64,000 bases of DNA from assembly GCA_027257055.1 (NCBI GenBank), contig JAPVLO010000054.1, positions 5,766,001 through 5,830,000 of the forward strand, written 5' to 3'. The translations under genes were made by a program, and so were the position numbers. The number at the start of each line of letters is the position of its first letter. The first letter of the stretch is position 1. The notes beneath the pieces were generated by a model, which was not told the DNA's origin, made no database searches, and saw nothing but the letters and a program-made list of their open reading frames with translations. The stretch is from Cephalopachus bancanus (lineage: Eukaryota; Chordata; Mammalia; Primates; Tarsiidae). Below are positions 38,159 through 50,440 of the stretch, one piece after another.

Positions 38159-38662
38159 TTTTTCTTTTTTTTTTTTTTGACGTTTGATGTATGTATTTAT
38201 TTTTCCTTTTAAAAAATTTTTATTATTACTGTTTATCTGACAAAGGCCTAACATCTAGGATCTACAAGGACCTCAAACACACTGAAAGGAAAAAAAAAAA
38301 CCAGCCACTTTAAAAAGTGGGCAAAAGACATGAATAGACACTTCTCAAAGAAGATATACGGGCAGCCAATAGACACATGAAAAAGTGCTCAGCCTCACTC
38401 ATCATCAGAGAAATGCAAATCAAAACCACACTGAGATACCACCTAACCCCTGTAAGAATGGCTATCATTAATAAAACAAACAACAGATGCTGGTGAGGAT
38501 GTGGAGAAAAAGGAATGCTTCTACACTGCTAGTGGAAATGCAAACTAGTGCAACCTCTTTGGAAGACAGTGTGGCGATTCCTGAAAGAACTAGAAATTGA
38601 CCTTCCATATGACCCAGCAATTCCCCTATTGAGAATATACCGGAGGAACTCGAATCATTCTA
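38159..38662 (-). mobile_element. L1 insertion with 5' inversion (twin priming)
   Basis: A T-run at the left (38164-38178) is the poly(A) tail of a minus-strand L1 end. From about 38235 the sequence switches to plus-sense ORF2 3' coding sequence (TATCTGACAAAGGCCTAACA, CAGCCTCACTCATCATCAGA, CATATGACCCAGCAATTCCC). The perfect 14-base target-site duplication CATAGATGCTTTTC (38145-38158, 38663-38676) shows one event. The reading frame is dead. Confidence 0.9.
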
Positions 38663-38681
38663 CATAGATGCTTTTCAATAC

Positions 38682-38684
<3 letters not shown>

Positions 38685-38719
<35 letters not shown>
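38685..38719. repeat. (CA)n microsatellite
   Basis: About 16 CA units directly after the L1 target-site duplication. Confidence 0.95.
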
Positions 38720-39449
38720 GCTTTCTTATTATAAACTATCTTTACCTTTCTCTTTCTAAAGAAAACTGCATTGTTTCATCTTGATTACCAATTTACCAAG
38801 TGCTGATGAATGTGAGGTAGTGGACCCTGCCACCTAGGCTTTGTTGGGATGTAATGTTGTGCTTTCTCCCATACCCTACTCTCCAAAATCCTCTTTAACA
38901 TGAACATTTCTTTCTCCAAGTTCAAAGTGCTTAAACTGAACTCACTCTAATGGTCTTCATTCATTTACAGACATTTAAATAACATCCATATTCATTTTTG
39001 CTACTGAACCAAAGCCCTTTCCAAAAAGTCATCTGACAAACTAGTTTTCGCCAGGCCAAATTTTTAAAAGGTATATACACACATACATAAATATTTACCT
39101 CCTTGTTTGGCATATTTACATAAATACATGCCATCAGAGCTTTAAATTCTTTTTAAATTTTAATACTGAAACTAAACCAGACATTGAGATGACCCATAAG
39201 TATAGCCTGACTAAAGTGATAGTTTCATTTGTCTTGACTGATTTAAAAAAATTCAGGCTCTCAAGACCTCAATTTAGGAAACCAATAGCCAATAGAAAAA
39301 TGTTTTTGGCAATTTTCACTAAATAGATTTCCAAAGGGTTTGCAATTTAAATTGGGTGCTTTATGTATTAAAAGTGATATTGAAATTAAAACCCTACTTA
39401 ATTAGTTTGAAAATATGAAAAAAGCAATTGCCATAACATGCAATTTATA

Positions 39450-39739
39450 GACCGGGCTCAGTGGCTCAGCCTGTAATCCCAGCACTTTGGGAGGCTGAGG
39501 CAAATGGATTGCCTGAGCCTGAGGGTTCGAGACCCACCCGGGTAATTTGGCGAGACCTCGTCTCTACAATAAATCAAAAATGAGCGGGGCATGGTAGCAC
39601 GCACCTGTCGTTCCGGCTACTTGGAAGGCTGATGCAGAAGGATCGCTGGATCCCAGCAGGTCGAGGCTATGGTGGCCGGGAGCGTGCCACTGCACTCCAG
39701 TCTGGGAGACAGAGTGAGACTTCAACTCAAAAAAAAAGA
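39450..39739 (+). mobile_element. Alu element, first of a nested pair
   Basis: Sense Alu from ACCGGGCTCAGTGGCTCAGC to its A-tail. GCAATTTAT before it (39440) is matched by the GCAATTTATT after the second Alu (40048), showing that the second Alu landed inside this one's 3' flank. Confidence 0.93.
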
Positions 39740-39748
39740 AAAAAGCAA

Positions 39749-40040
39749 GCCGGGCTCGGTGGCTCAGCCTGTAATCCCGAGCCTTTGGGAGGCTGAGGTG
39801 AGTGGATTGCCTGAGCCCACGGGTTCGAGACCCGCCTGGGCAGTGAGACCTCATCTCTACAATAAATCAAAAAATAAGCTGGGCGTGGTAGTGCATGCCT
39901 GTAATTCTGGCTACTTGGAAGGCTGAGGTGGAAGGATCGCTGGAGCCCAGCAGGTCGAGGCTGCGGTGGCCGGGAGCGGCCACTGCACTCCAGTCTGGGC
40001 GACAGAGTGAGACTCCAACTCAAAAAAAAAAAAAAAAAAA
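39749..40040 (+). mobile_element. Alu element, second of a nested pair
   Basis: Sense Alu GCCGGGCTCGGTGGCTCAGC to a 19-base A-tail. GAAAAAAGCAA on both sides (39738 and 40041) is its target-site duplication. Confidence 0.95.
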
Positions 40041-40384
40041 GAAAAAAGCAATTTATTAAATGTTGGTGGCCTTTTTTTAAAAAAAATGAATCCTCTTGTA
40101 GCCATTTAGATTAGTTAATGATTGTTAATTAATAAAAATGTTTCTGTGAATTCCACCTGGCCATTGGCCTTAAGTGACTAGGCCTAACGTTCAGTAAAAT
40201 AAGTTTCTTTCCAATTAGAAAGCATTTTTGGGAACCTGACTAATGCTTTAATGTTGTGGGGCCAAAACATATGTGAAATGTGGTCCTTTTAAAAAATAAT
40301 ATTCTTGGTGATTGACAAGAGTAGGGGAGGAACAGCCTTCTGGGACAGACAGCAGAGGATAAAAAGACCAGTGGTCTACACCTG

Positions 40385-40640
40385 TCTTTGCAGTTGGCTG
40401 AGCTGGGTTCAAATCTCAGATCACTGTACTACTATATAATACTGTGTATACATAAAACCAAGAAGATCAACTACTTGCCAGCCTTTTGACTCTGGGCAAT
40501 TTACTTCACCTCTCAAAATGGCATTTTTAAAGTGGGGAAGATAATAAGGTTATTTTGATAATTAAATGAGATAATAATACATATTGTTTAGTGCAACGTC
40601 TAGCACGTACTTGGTGCTCCACACATTAAACTATTACTTC
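40385..40640 (+). repeat. MIR relic
   Basis: TGGGTTCAAATCTCAGATCAC, CTTTTGACTCTGGGCAATTTA and TTAGTGCAACGTCTAGCACG. Confidence 0.7.
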
Positions 40641-41169
40641 AGGTTGTATTAGTATCATATTAAATTATCAACTGAAGTGAAAGTGAAACCAATGTGTTAA
40701 TTCATAGATTTAAAAAAAACTCTCAAACAAGACCAAACAATATTACTGCCTCTACATTTTCTAACTCTTTGGACATTTGGATATTTTAAGGTTTGTGAAG
40801 AAAAGGTTGCTAAATTTATGAAAATGTGTAAGAGAAATCAGAGGCGGAAGAGGACCCCCGCAGATCAGTGTGTGCACTTCAGTGAGGTTTTAGCCCCATA
40901 AAGAGAAATCAGTTGAGAAGGACAACAGTGCTGTCACTAAAAAAAAGTTGGGGGGAGTACTAAAAGCATTCTTGTTTTGCTTATTACAGATTAGAGACAA
41001 CAAAAGTCTTCCTGTTGACCCTGCTTTCCCAGTGCTTTGACAGATTGGGAACCTAGGTGGAACTGGAAAGAGAGTATAGGAAGGGGCATGGAGACAGAGA
41101 AGAAGGAGCTATTGGAAAACAAATCTGCAGGTTCTGGGCTCTGGAGAATGGAGCCCTGACTGCTTTTCT

Positions 41170-41282
41170 CCTGGATTATAAATTCCATGAGGGTAGGATT
41201 TTTTTTTCTTCAATTTTGTTCATTGCTGCAGTTCTGGGTCATAAAACAGTGCCTGGCACATATTGGGCTCTCAACTAATATT
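41170..41282 (+). repeat. L2 3' end relic
   Basis: ATAAATTCCATGAGGGTAGG, AACAGTGCCTGGCACATATT and CTCAACTAATATTTG. Confidence 0.7.
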
Positions 41283-41700
41283 TGAGAACAAAAGCAAAGC
41301 CATAAACTGGGAGACAGTAGTTGGTGGAACAGGAAGAGCCTTGGTGATGACTTTGATGACTTACAGTTTTTGAGGCTCACGTCCCTTGAATGTCTTTGCT
41401 CCTGTTTGGGGAGTGTTTGGTATAGTATTAGTATTAGTGCTAATCCTATAGTGGTACACTATAATACTGTACCGCTATAAATCAGTGAGTTTAATTTAGA
41501 ATCGGTTTCTGTGACAGAAGACTCATTTGATTCCTCTTCATTTGGTTGACAAGTTCATTATCACCCAAATCTGAGGTCCCTCTTGAGTTTGAGGCCAGGG
41601 CCAAACGGCCCAGCTACTGAATCTTCAGTCCCATCTAGATTAGGGCCCTATCACAGATTATTATTAATTAATCATAGTAATTATATCATGTGTAATATAT

Positions 41701-42219
41701 AGAGGGTGCCAAAAAATGCCTACACATTTTTTTTTTTGAGTTGGAGTCTCACTCGGTCGCCCAGACTGGAGTGCAGTGGCCGCTCCCAGCCTCCGCAGCC
41801 TCGCCTGCTGGGCTCCGGTGATCCTTCCACCTCAGCCTTCTGAGTAGTCGGAATTACAGGCATGCGCTACCACACCCGGCTGATTTTTTGATTTACTGTA
41901 GAGATGAGGTCTCACTGCCCAGGCGGGTCTCGAACCCGCGGGCTCAGGCAATCCACTCACCTCAGCCTCCCAAAGGCACGGGATTACAGGCTGAGCCACC
42001 GAGCCTGGCTGCATACACATTTTAAGAGAGGAAAAAACGATTAAAATTGTAGTGCTCAATATGTAACGATAACAAAAGATGAATACAAATCACATTTGAC
42101 TTCTGCAGTTACAAGAGGTGTTCAAAATGGTTACCATCAGCGTCCAGATACTTCTGATTATGGTAAACATCTCTTAACATCTTTTTAAATGTATAGACAT
42201 TTTTTTGGCACCCCCAGTA
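41701..42219 (+). mobile_element. MARNA-like mariner relic split by an Alu
   Basis: The left end GGGTGCCAAAAAATG pairs with the right end CATTTTTTTGGCACCCCC as terminal inverted repeats. Internal GGTTACCATCAGCGTCCAGA is typical of the non-autonomous mariner MARNA. It is interrupted by the Alu at 41729-42010. The target TA dinucleotide is visible at the left end. Confidence 0.8.
41729..42010 (-). mobile_element. Alu element inside the mariner relic
   Basis: Reversed lineage-specific Alu. GCCTACACATTTT before and GCATACACATTTT after are its target-site duplication, one base diverged. Confidence 0.95.
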
Positions 42220-42483
42220 TATATAATCAATATAGCAACATCATCACAAATGTCAGAGTAAAGATGAGAAGGACAGTATTTAGTCTCAAACAAAAGACTG
42301 ATACGGTTGAGGACAATATAAGATTCATTTTGAGGGTCATGCAAAATGGTGAAAGACAGTATGTTAATCACATTTAAATATTTCTTCCATTGTACTGACC
42401 TAACTCAAGTGTTTTTGACTCCAAAATTATGTAGTTCTCTAGCAAAAACCCACTTCCTCTGCAGGGATTAAAACCAAGTAACA

Positions 42484-42773
42484 GGCCGGGCTCGGTGTTA
42501 CTGTAATCCCGCGCCTTTGGGAGGCTGAGGTGAGTGGATTGCCTGAGCCCGCGGGTTCGAGACCCGCCTGGGCAGCAAGACCTCATCTCTACAATAAATT
42601 AAAAAAATCAGCCGGGCGTGGTAGCGCATGCCTGTAATTCCAGCTACTCGGAAGGCTGAGGCGGAAGGATTGCTGGAGCCCAGCAGGTCGAGGCTGTGGT
42701 GGCCGGGAGCAGCCACTGCACTCCAGTCTGGGCGACAGAGTGAGACTCCAACTCAAAAACAAACAAACAAAAA
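42484..42773 (+). mobile_element. Alu element with a small 5' deletion
   Basis: GCCGGGCTCGGTGTTACTGTA lacks the usual GGCTCAGC segment. The tail is (CAAA)n. CCAAGTAACA on both sides (42474 and 42774) is the target-site duplication. Confidence 0.95.
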
Positions 42774-42789
42774 CCCAAGTAACATATCT

Positions 42790-44600
42790 GTAATGTATCC
42801 TGAACATAATGAGCATCAGTTCAGTGACATTGTATTATTTCAAAACATGCTCAGTATTGAGACAGACAGTAATTTTAAATTGATACAATCGTATTCATAA
42901 TTAAGAAGCTATGATAGAAATTAAATGTTGAACAGAATTTCTTGACATGTGTTTATTAAATAAAGCATGAGTTTGAAAATGGAATAAATAATTCTTTTAT
43001 GTAGTGTTACTGGATCTTCTTAGAGGTTTAAATCAATACCAACTTGTGTAGAGGAGTTTCATTGTATTGTAGATGCTTAATTCTGGTTAAGGTAATTCTT
43101 GCCCATTTCTCTCAAATTCCTTTGGATAAGCAGCAAAATCCTATGGATCCCCAAAAAATGATGTTTATTCTCTGCTCTTCTGACATCTAATGAATTATTA
43201 CTTTTGTGGACTGAATTTGTTTAAAAACTAAAATAAGCCCTTGACTCTGCCTTTCACATAAATGGATGAAACATAACTGTGAATACATTTGTTGGACCTT
43301 GAAAATCTGCACAAGCTTTTCTCACATCTGTTCTGACCTGTCAGGAAGTGGTAAGAGAGAGAGAAGATTCTGTTTTATGGGAACTCAAATTCAAAGGAAA
43401 AAAGACATGGCAGCAGGCCAGGTTCATACTGAGAGCTGGGCCTAGTCATCGATGAGTCAGATTCTACTTGCAGGGGAACCAAGGAAGGCCGGTATCTGGG
43501 CCACCCTGAGAGGGGTAGTTTATTAAACTGAGTCCTCTCTTCTACGAACTTATCTAAATTGTTCCATACCTACCAGCAGGTTCTTTAAAAAACCTTCTAT
43601 GATATCTGAAGCTAGAAGCAGCCCTTCCTCCTCTTTGCTGTCTCTGAATTTTATCACTTCTGTAATATCATTATTATTAATAAAAACCAATAAATCATAA
43701 AAAAGTACTGTGTCTAGTGCCAAATAGCATCTTTTCTATGAATTACCTCTTTCACCCTCATAATAAGCAGATAAAGTTCATTCTGTAATCATTTATTTTA
43801 TAGATCTGAAAACTAAAGGCTCAGAGAAAACATGGTGTTTTGTGTTTAGCAACATTGTCCACTGCTTGAAACCCTGAAAAACAGGAAGAGAAAATATAAA
43901 AGCACAATTCAGGTGATAAACTCTTTACCTGCTATTATGCGGGTTTTAATGGGTTATGCCATTGTGTGTGAATGTGGTGGGAGGTATGAGGGAGAGAAGG
44001 AGGTAAGAACTGAGATAAAAAGAAGAAAAAACAAGGTCAGCAAGTTTCCAGGCTCTGAGCAGGCTGCCTTGCCAGTCGTGACTCCTAAGAAGGGAAGACT
44101 TATGACTTGTCACAGACTAGATTCTTGCTGACTTCAAAGCGAGATGTTCACAGAGAGAAAATGCCAACATTGAAACCAATGAGAGTCTGGCCAAATAATT
44201 GTCAGAAACCCTTAAAATGTAGGCTACTCATCTGAGGATGATTTTAAACTCTAGTAAGTGTAGGCAGCAGTGACCCTAATGAAGTAATAAGAAAGAGAAT
44301 AAGGAGAAGAGAGTGTCTCTCCCTCCCTCCCTTTCTCTCTCCAGCCCGTTTTCCTCTGTCTTTTAATTGTTGATGACAACATTGTGTTGTTGCTGTTGTT
44401 GTTTTAACATGTCTGTAATTCCTGAGAGACAGAGGAAGGACAGCATAGATACAGTGGTTTTAATCTTTTAATAAAAGATCAGGACAAAATCCTAACCCGA
44501 TTCCATCAGAAAAGGTTAACGGTAGAGTAATTTAAGGATTTAGAATCTATAATACTCATTGATTTATCACAGAAACAAAGGACTGAGCGGACCCTGAACA
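42790..44600. other. Intergenic DNA, no gene recognised
   Basis: Apart from a weak MIR-like core at about 43790-43830 and CT-rich stretches at 44315-44345, nothing is named. Confidence 0.5.
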
Positions 44601-44604
44601 TTTA

Positions 44605-44823
44605 CCATAATACTATAAGAAAGGAATTGGCAGTAGTTGGAAACTGCCAGGGCCAGGGGGGGTTTGGGGAGGTGGTGGCACATAACACCAATAAGGGTAC
44701 TTCATCTCAAACTGGGCGAAGTGGGGACCAAAGGGAGGTCCAAACTTTACATATACAATGACCACTTGTATACCTAATCCTGAATTGTACCCCACATATT
44801 TAAAATTAAATTTAAAAAAGAAA
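44605..44823 (+). mobile_element. L1 3' UTR fragment (recent family), sense copy
   Basis: ACTATAAGAAAGGAATTGGC, CAGTAGTTGGAAACTGCC, GGACCAAAGGGAGGTCCAAAC and CTGAATTGTACCCCACATAT then an A-rich end. It is the sense form of the fragments at 25548, 33494 and 55100. Confidence 0.85.
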
Positions 44824-45609
44824 AGGTTAAAGGTTATTGACCATATAATTTACTAGCCATCTAGTTAGTCTTGACACCACAGTCAAGAGCCAGGTAGAAC
44901 CAGACAGTAGCAGCAAAGGTCATTTCAAGTGTCTTTATCTTCATCACACACCTCTTCACACACACATGTGGAAAGCACTTGTAAAGGTTTTGGGGTAGAC
45001 CCTGGCAAAATGGAGCAGTAGATGATATAGTTCCTGCTTCCAAAGAGCTTTCGAACTATTTATGGAGATTGACAGACACAAAGGCAGAGTTCATTTGCAA
45101 GGTCTGTGGATTCGGAAGATAGCCAGATAAGGCCAAAGATAAAGTGGACTTCTTTCCATCTGGGATTATTTATTGTTTTTAATTTGTTCACTGCTTTCAA
45201 TTTCTCCACCTGTCTGGTCTAGATGGAAATAAAATAATTCGGTTTTAGGCACAATGCAGTCAAGGTGATGAGCAGAAAATGAGCAGGAACTAAACATAAT
45301 GTACTTAACACATAAAACGAAGAAGTCAGAGAATGAGGAACAGATTTGAATATCATCTGGGAAGAGGTGATGGTTGATACTTCAGGGCATTTTTCGAAGA
45401 AGTCAGAGGAACTGAAGACCAAGGAGAGTTCTTTACAAAGCAGCAGGACACTGAGCATAACCAGAGTGAAGGTGACAAGGAAGCAACTGCCAGAGAAGGA
45501 TGAGAGCCAGAGCAGGGGTGTCTGGGGAGATGAAGAAAAGTGTTTCACGGACAAAGAGAGGTCAAGCCTGGCTCCTATAATTAATTTGTCATCCACACTG
45601 ATCTGTAAA

Positions 45610-45712
45610 GTTCAGGAAGGCAGGGACCATTCTTATCCTGCCTACTGCTATTCCCCAGGTCTGGCACAGTCCATGATTCCAAGAAAGTACTCATAAATAT
45701 CTGTTTAACTAA
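45610..45712 (+). repeat. L2 3' end relic
   Basis: TTCAGGAAGGCAGGGACCAT and CTCATAAATATCTGTT. Confidence 0.6.
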
Positions 45713-45867
45713 AGAAAATTATTGGGATCTTAGACTTAAGCTCAAACTCTCTATTCAAAGGAAATGGCAAATATGCCTCTCTCTTGAGCAACCTGCATTC
45801 TGATTAGGAATGTGTCTCGTGTCATGTAAAGTCAAGTAGAGTTACAAGGCAAGGAATTGAACTATCC

Positions 45868-46062
45868 CACTCTCCTGGGCTCAGGTGATCATTCCACTTC
45901 AGTCTCCCAAGAAGCTGGGATTACAGGCATGTGCCACCTTACCTGGCTAATTTTCTTTTTTTGTAGAGATGATGTCTCACTATGTTCCCAATCAGGTAGC
46001 AAATTCCTGACTCAAGTGATCCTCCCATCTGGGATTATAGGCATGAGCCCCAGCACCCAACC
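45868..46062 (-). mobile_element. Truncated Alu
   Basis: Reversed Alu lacking the tail-proximal part: CTCCTGGGCTCAGGTGATCA to GGCATGAGCCCCAGCACCCA. Confidence 0.75.
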
Positions 46063-46559
46063 CCAATGTCTACTATTTTAGTAGTGCCACATACAGTGGG
46101 ATGGCCAGGGTAGGGGAGGCATCATGTCCTGGGAGGGAGAACTGTGGGAAGTGAGAAAGGTGGGGTGGGAGAAATGGTGGAAAAAAGGTTAGGCATGGTA
46201 TTTGAGTCCCAATCCCAGACATTACATGATTCAGGTCTGTGTTCGAGTGTATACAAGGGTTTCAGATGGGCTTTCTGTAAAACGCAGCACAAGGCAAACT
46301 GTCTCATTCACTGAAAAGGCAGGAGGTTCTCATGACATTGTGCAAAGAGTGAGACAAACCTTAGTACCTTACTTGCCATGTGAACTTGACCAAATTACCT
46401 GTTTATCTGAATCAGGAAAGTTATTATTTCCCTATAGGTATTAGTATGAGAGTTAAATGAGCTAATATATGTAAAAGGGTCTAACACAGAGTGGGTGCTC
46501 AATTAACAAGTGTGTGTTGGTTCTAGAAGATAGTACATTATTAAATGTGAGAAGCAATT

Positions 46560-46760
46560 ACCTTGGTTCAAATCCCAGCTCTGCAACTTACTGGTGTTAT
46601 GACTACTGCAAGATCCTTAACTGCAAGGGGCCTTGGTTATTTCACTTATATAGTGGGAACAATCAAAAGACCTGAGATTTTTAGAAACATTAAATGAGAT
46701 CATATTTATAAAACCCTTAGAATAGTACTTGACTCCTATTAAGTCTTCTAAATGTGTTGA
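46560..46760 (+). repeat. MIR relic
   Basis: TGGTTCAAATCCCAGCTCTGC, CAACTTACTGGTGTTATGACT and AAATGAGATCATATTTATAAA. Confidence 0.8.
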
Positions 46761-47312
46761 TATTATTATAAAGAGGCAACCAAAAGCTGCGTGTATATCA
46801 AGCTAATCATTCTTAACATAAATGACAATGATTTTTAGATGAGATCCCACTGAGATTTATGCTTTTTTGTGAAGAGGAAACTAAGACATAAAAGGCAGAG
46901 TATGTGGCACAGAACTGTAAGATACATGTCCCCACGACAGAAATAAAAAAGGCAGAGATTCACCGACGGGGAAATTCATGGACATTTATGGTCACATTAT
47001 TCTGATTGGCTGAAGGAATCAGAGGCTCCTAGCCAGTTTTCTTTCTGTTCACAGAAATAAAAGCTCACTGTGTTTGAAAATGAACTGTTTTGTTTTCCTT
47101 GATAGAAAAAAATTATTTATGTAGTCAAGGCAGACTTGTTTCTGCTAAGTAAAAATTTAGTCTAAGTAGTTTAATATTAAGCTAAATGGAATTTGGATAA
47201 AAATATGTTTATGATAAGGCTATTGAGTTGGTTGATTTTCTTACATTTCCCACCTAATACCGCTAAATAAAAGTTAGAATAATAATACAACTGGCCAAAA
47301 TGTTAAAAGTAG

Positions 47313-47640
<328 letters not shown>

Positions 47641-47709
47641 TGTTTGTTTTATCGTGTACGAGCTGATGGGTAGCTTCCCCGAGCTGGCTAGACCCTTGTC
47701 ACCTCATGT

Positions 47710-47875
47710 GTCCTTTCCAGATGATAGCATCAGCATCACACGGGAGCGTGTGAGAAACTCATAATCTCACACTCCTTCTTGGGCTTACCAAATCAGAATC
47801 TGAATTTAAATAATATTGCCAAGTGTTTTATATCCATATTGAAGTTTGAAAAGCACTGAGTTAGAGTGTAGAGTT
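47710..47875 (+). mobile_element. MER5A-like hAT relic
   Basis: ATAGCATCAGCATCACACGGG and GAAGTTTGAAAAGCACTGAG fit MER5A ends. Confidence 0.5.
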
Positions 47876-48219
47876 ATGGCCACACTAGTATGACTGTCGA
47901 TTATATTGTATTTCATTTAAATGTGTGTGGCTATAATTCTTAGAAAGGGGAATGGATATAAACAGCAAAATTTCTTATGCCACAGAACTATCCAGGGCAA
48001 TAAAGAGTTCCCTTAACTGACTAACTCTCAGTCCATAAAGCCTGAAATTCAAGAAAATAATATGTTAAAAGTACTCTGTTAATGAACAGGATGCCACATA
48101 TTAAGCAGAACAACAAAACAACTGGGCTTTGTACTTCCTTGAGAAAGTCACATCTTGATCACAAGTAACTTGTTTGAAGAGGAAGTAAATTCAGCGGACC
48201 TCAGAAGTTCACCTCTGTT

Positions 48220-48380
48220 ACCTAGTAACTGTGTGAACTTGGGCAAGACATTATGAGTTTCCCTTCTGAAAAATAAGATGGTAACAGAATTTACTTTATG
48301 GGGAGTTCTGGGGCTCAGATGAGTTAAGTATGCAAAGAACACACAAATGTCCCAGGCACTAGGTAAGCATTAGATAGTAT
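48220..48380 (+). repeat. MIR relic
   Basis: CCTAGTAACTGTGTGAACTT, TGGGCAAGACATTATGAGTTT and CCAGGCACTAGGTAAGCATT. Confidence 0.65.
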
Positions 48381-49399
48381 GGATATTCCTGTACCTTTAA
48401 ACTGTTCCTTCCATTATATTTTCATGGTTTAAATAAAAATAGATAGGAAGAAATTTTGGAAAGAATTTTGATAAACCCCTTGGATGACCTGGAAATTCCA
48501 GGGGGATTTCAAAGCCAGATGGAAGAATTTCTGCTTGGTATCTTTCCCCAGTGGGGAGGCTAGTAAAAGTCTCAGATTCTCTCCCTCAGTTAACTACGGT
48601 CAGGGCAGGGAGTCAGGCTGCCTAGTTGTCCTTTTTGCCCCAAAGAAAAACTCTTAAGATCCATGTCTGTGTAAGGTTTATGGGAAGTTTTTGGGTGGTG
48701 AAATGTCTCTTTCCACTTTGTGAGAAGAGAGAGTTGCTATCACTCATTTTTCCCAGAGCGATTCCAGATCTGTTTATAAGTAGTGTTCTTCGTATAGCAG
48801 AGGGTAAGCAAATGCTTGTCAAATTAAAGGAAGTTGCAACACCCGGGAGAGTTTCTAACCACTGGAAAGTGGTCTGAGATAGAATAAATTGCCTTGGGAA
48901 ATAGTTGGAGAATTCAAGCTAAGGCTGGTGTAGATTCCCAGGGTGGTTGTAGAGGGGAGTCTAGTTTAGCATGGAATGTGTTAATCTTATCATCCCAGAG
49001 GTCTCTCCCACCCCAACTTTCTGCTTCTGTAGGTCAGAGGCTAACAGAAATGGGTAGGGATGCCCCAGACTGCATATCCATGAAGGGCTTCAAACGATAA
49101 TAGCACATTAATGTCATATGGGAAATGACAAATGAACTCTGACCCCAGGACACTAGCTCCAGATGTGATTCCACATGGAAGTTCTAAGTGTTAAGCATAG
49201 CAATTTGCTCCATGGAAACATTTAAGACAGCCTGTGATTTTTTTGTCAGCCCTTTTCCATATCGTGTTGATTTTTATTTTGCATGAGTAAGTCCAGAGAA
49301 CTCCAAAAGGCAGATGTGATTCAAGCTCTCCAAGCCAGTCCTCTCTCAGCCTCTTGCATTTAGTTATTCATGAAACCCTTGGGCCTGTTTGGTCATATA

Positions 49400-49512
49400 G
49401 AAGGGGAGAGGGGATAGGTGGGAGGAGAAGGGAAGGGGAGAAGGGGGAGGGGGTGGGGAAGAAGGAGGGAGAAGGAGAGGGAGAGGGAGAGAGGGGAGGG
49501 AGAGAGAAAGAT
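49400..49512. repeat. Polypurine (GGGA/GGAGA)n tract
   Basis: About 110 bases of almost pure G/A on the plus strand, with many GGGG/GGG runs. The tract is prone to triplex or G-quadruplex formation. Confidence 0.9.
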
Positions 49513-49604
49513 CTCATCTTCAGATCTGGTCAAAGGCAATAAGGGACAACCATGGGAACACAAAGTCCAATGCAATGATTTCTTTTTACTTATTTTCTCA
49601 AAAG

Positions 49605-49697
49605 TTCGAAAAATATGGCTTTCTTGGTGGAGAAGCCAAAATAATAGCCAGAGACAATGAATATTTTATCTACCCAGTGAGGAAGACAGCCATACAG
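49605..49697 (+). CDS. Unidentified small exon-like open island
   Basis: A pyrimidine-rich acceptor (TTTCTTTTTACTTATTTTCTC then AAAAG, given in parts) is followed by 31 open codons, FEKYGFLGGEAKI to VRKTAIQ, and a perfect donor CAG GTAAGT. Phase is 0 on both sides. It is not within a recognised repeat and the family is unknown. It may equally be a non-coding exon of an upstream FAS or lncRNA transcript, or a chance match to splice consensus. Confidence 0.3.
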
Positions 49698-50440
49698 GTA
49701 AGTACCACTGATGTTGGTAACTATAGGGCCTACATCAATTGCCACTTAGAAAAGGTGTCAATGGTATCTCATTGGTAAACTGTGACAATATAAAATAAAA
49801 TTACAAAATGCAACTTAAACCCCCAGGCAAATAGTTATTGTTTAAAAGGTTTATGCTTACCAGGTGAGAAAATGAGGCTGTGAGAGGTTAAATGTTTTAT
49901 ATACAGCTTCTCACAGCTAGTGAAGCTACAGAACGAAAATTCAACTTCAGAGGGGTCTGCCCTTCACGGGACAAGTTGCTAATTTGGGGTGTTCTCAGAA
50001 AGAGGAAAACGTCTACCAGATCAGGTGCACCGATTACCTGCCCCAGTCAAAGCTCTCCCTCCTCTTTCTTCCTTCCCCGGTTATACAAGTCGTATCACTA
50101 TTTGTATTGTTGACTAGGGCTGTCTTCTGCGGAAAACCACTCTCTCTCCCTTTGTCCAAGTGCTCTGTGCTCTAAATGGGGCTTTGGCCCCTAGCTTCTC
50201 TCCTCCAGCATCCTATTCCATATTCCCTTTCCAGCTCTACAGGACCGGCCCTAGTCCTCAGTGATGTCCCTTAAGCTGTTCTTTGGCCTTGCCTGCCCCC
50301 CCACTCCCTGGCATTAGATGGGGCTTGTGGTACAAGGTCTGCCCCCTTACCCTCTGCTCTGACATCCCTTGTTCCTACCCTTCAGCTCCCTTCTGGTTTA
50401 TGGGGAGTGCTTGAGACTCTGGTTTGCTAGTTTTTTGTAG

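Noticed and set aside
39564..40105. Several open frames of 64-98 codons
   Set aside because: All are translations of the nested Alu pair. The same peptides recur at every young Alu in the window.
45219..45596. 125-codon hydrophobic frame on the minus strand
   Set aside because: Serine/leucine-rich translation opposite a purine-rich stretch. It has no flanking splice sites and no recognisable family.
48622..48822. 66-codon minus-strand frame considered as a third exon of the hypothetical minus-strand gene
   Set aside because: No convincing acceptor or donor at its edges, and composition is not clearly coding.
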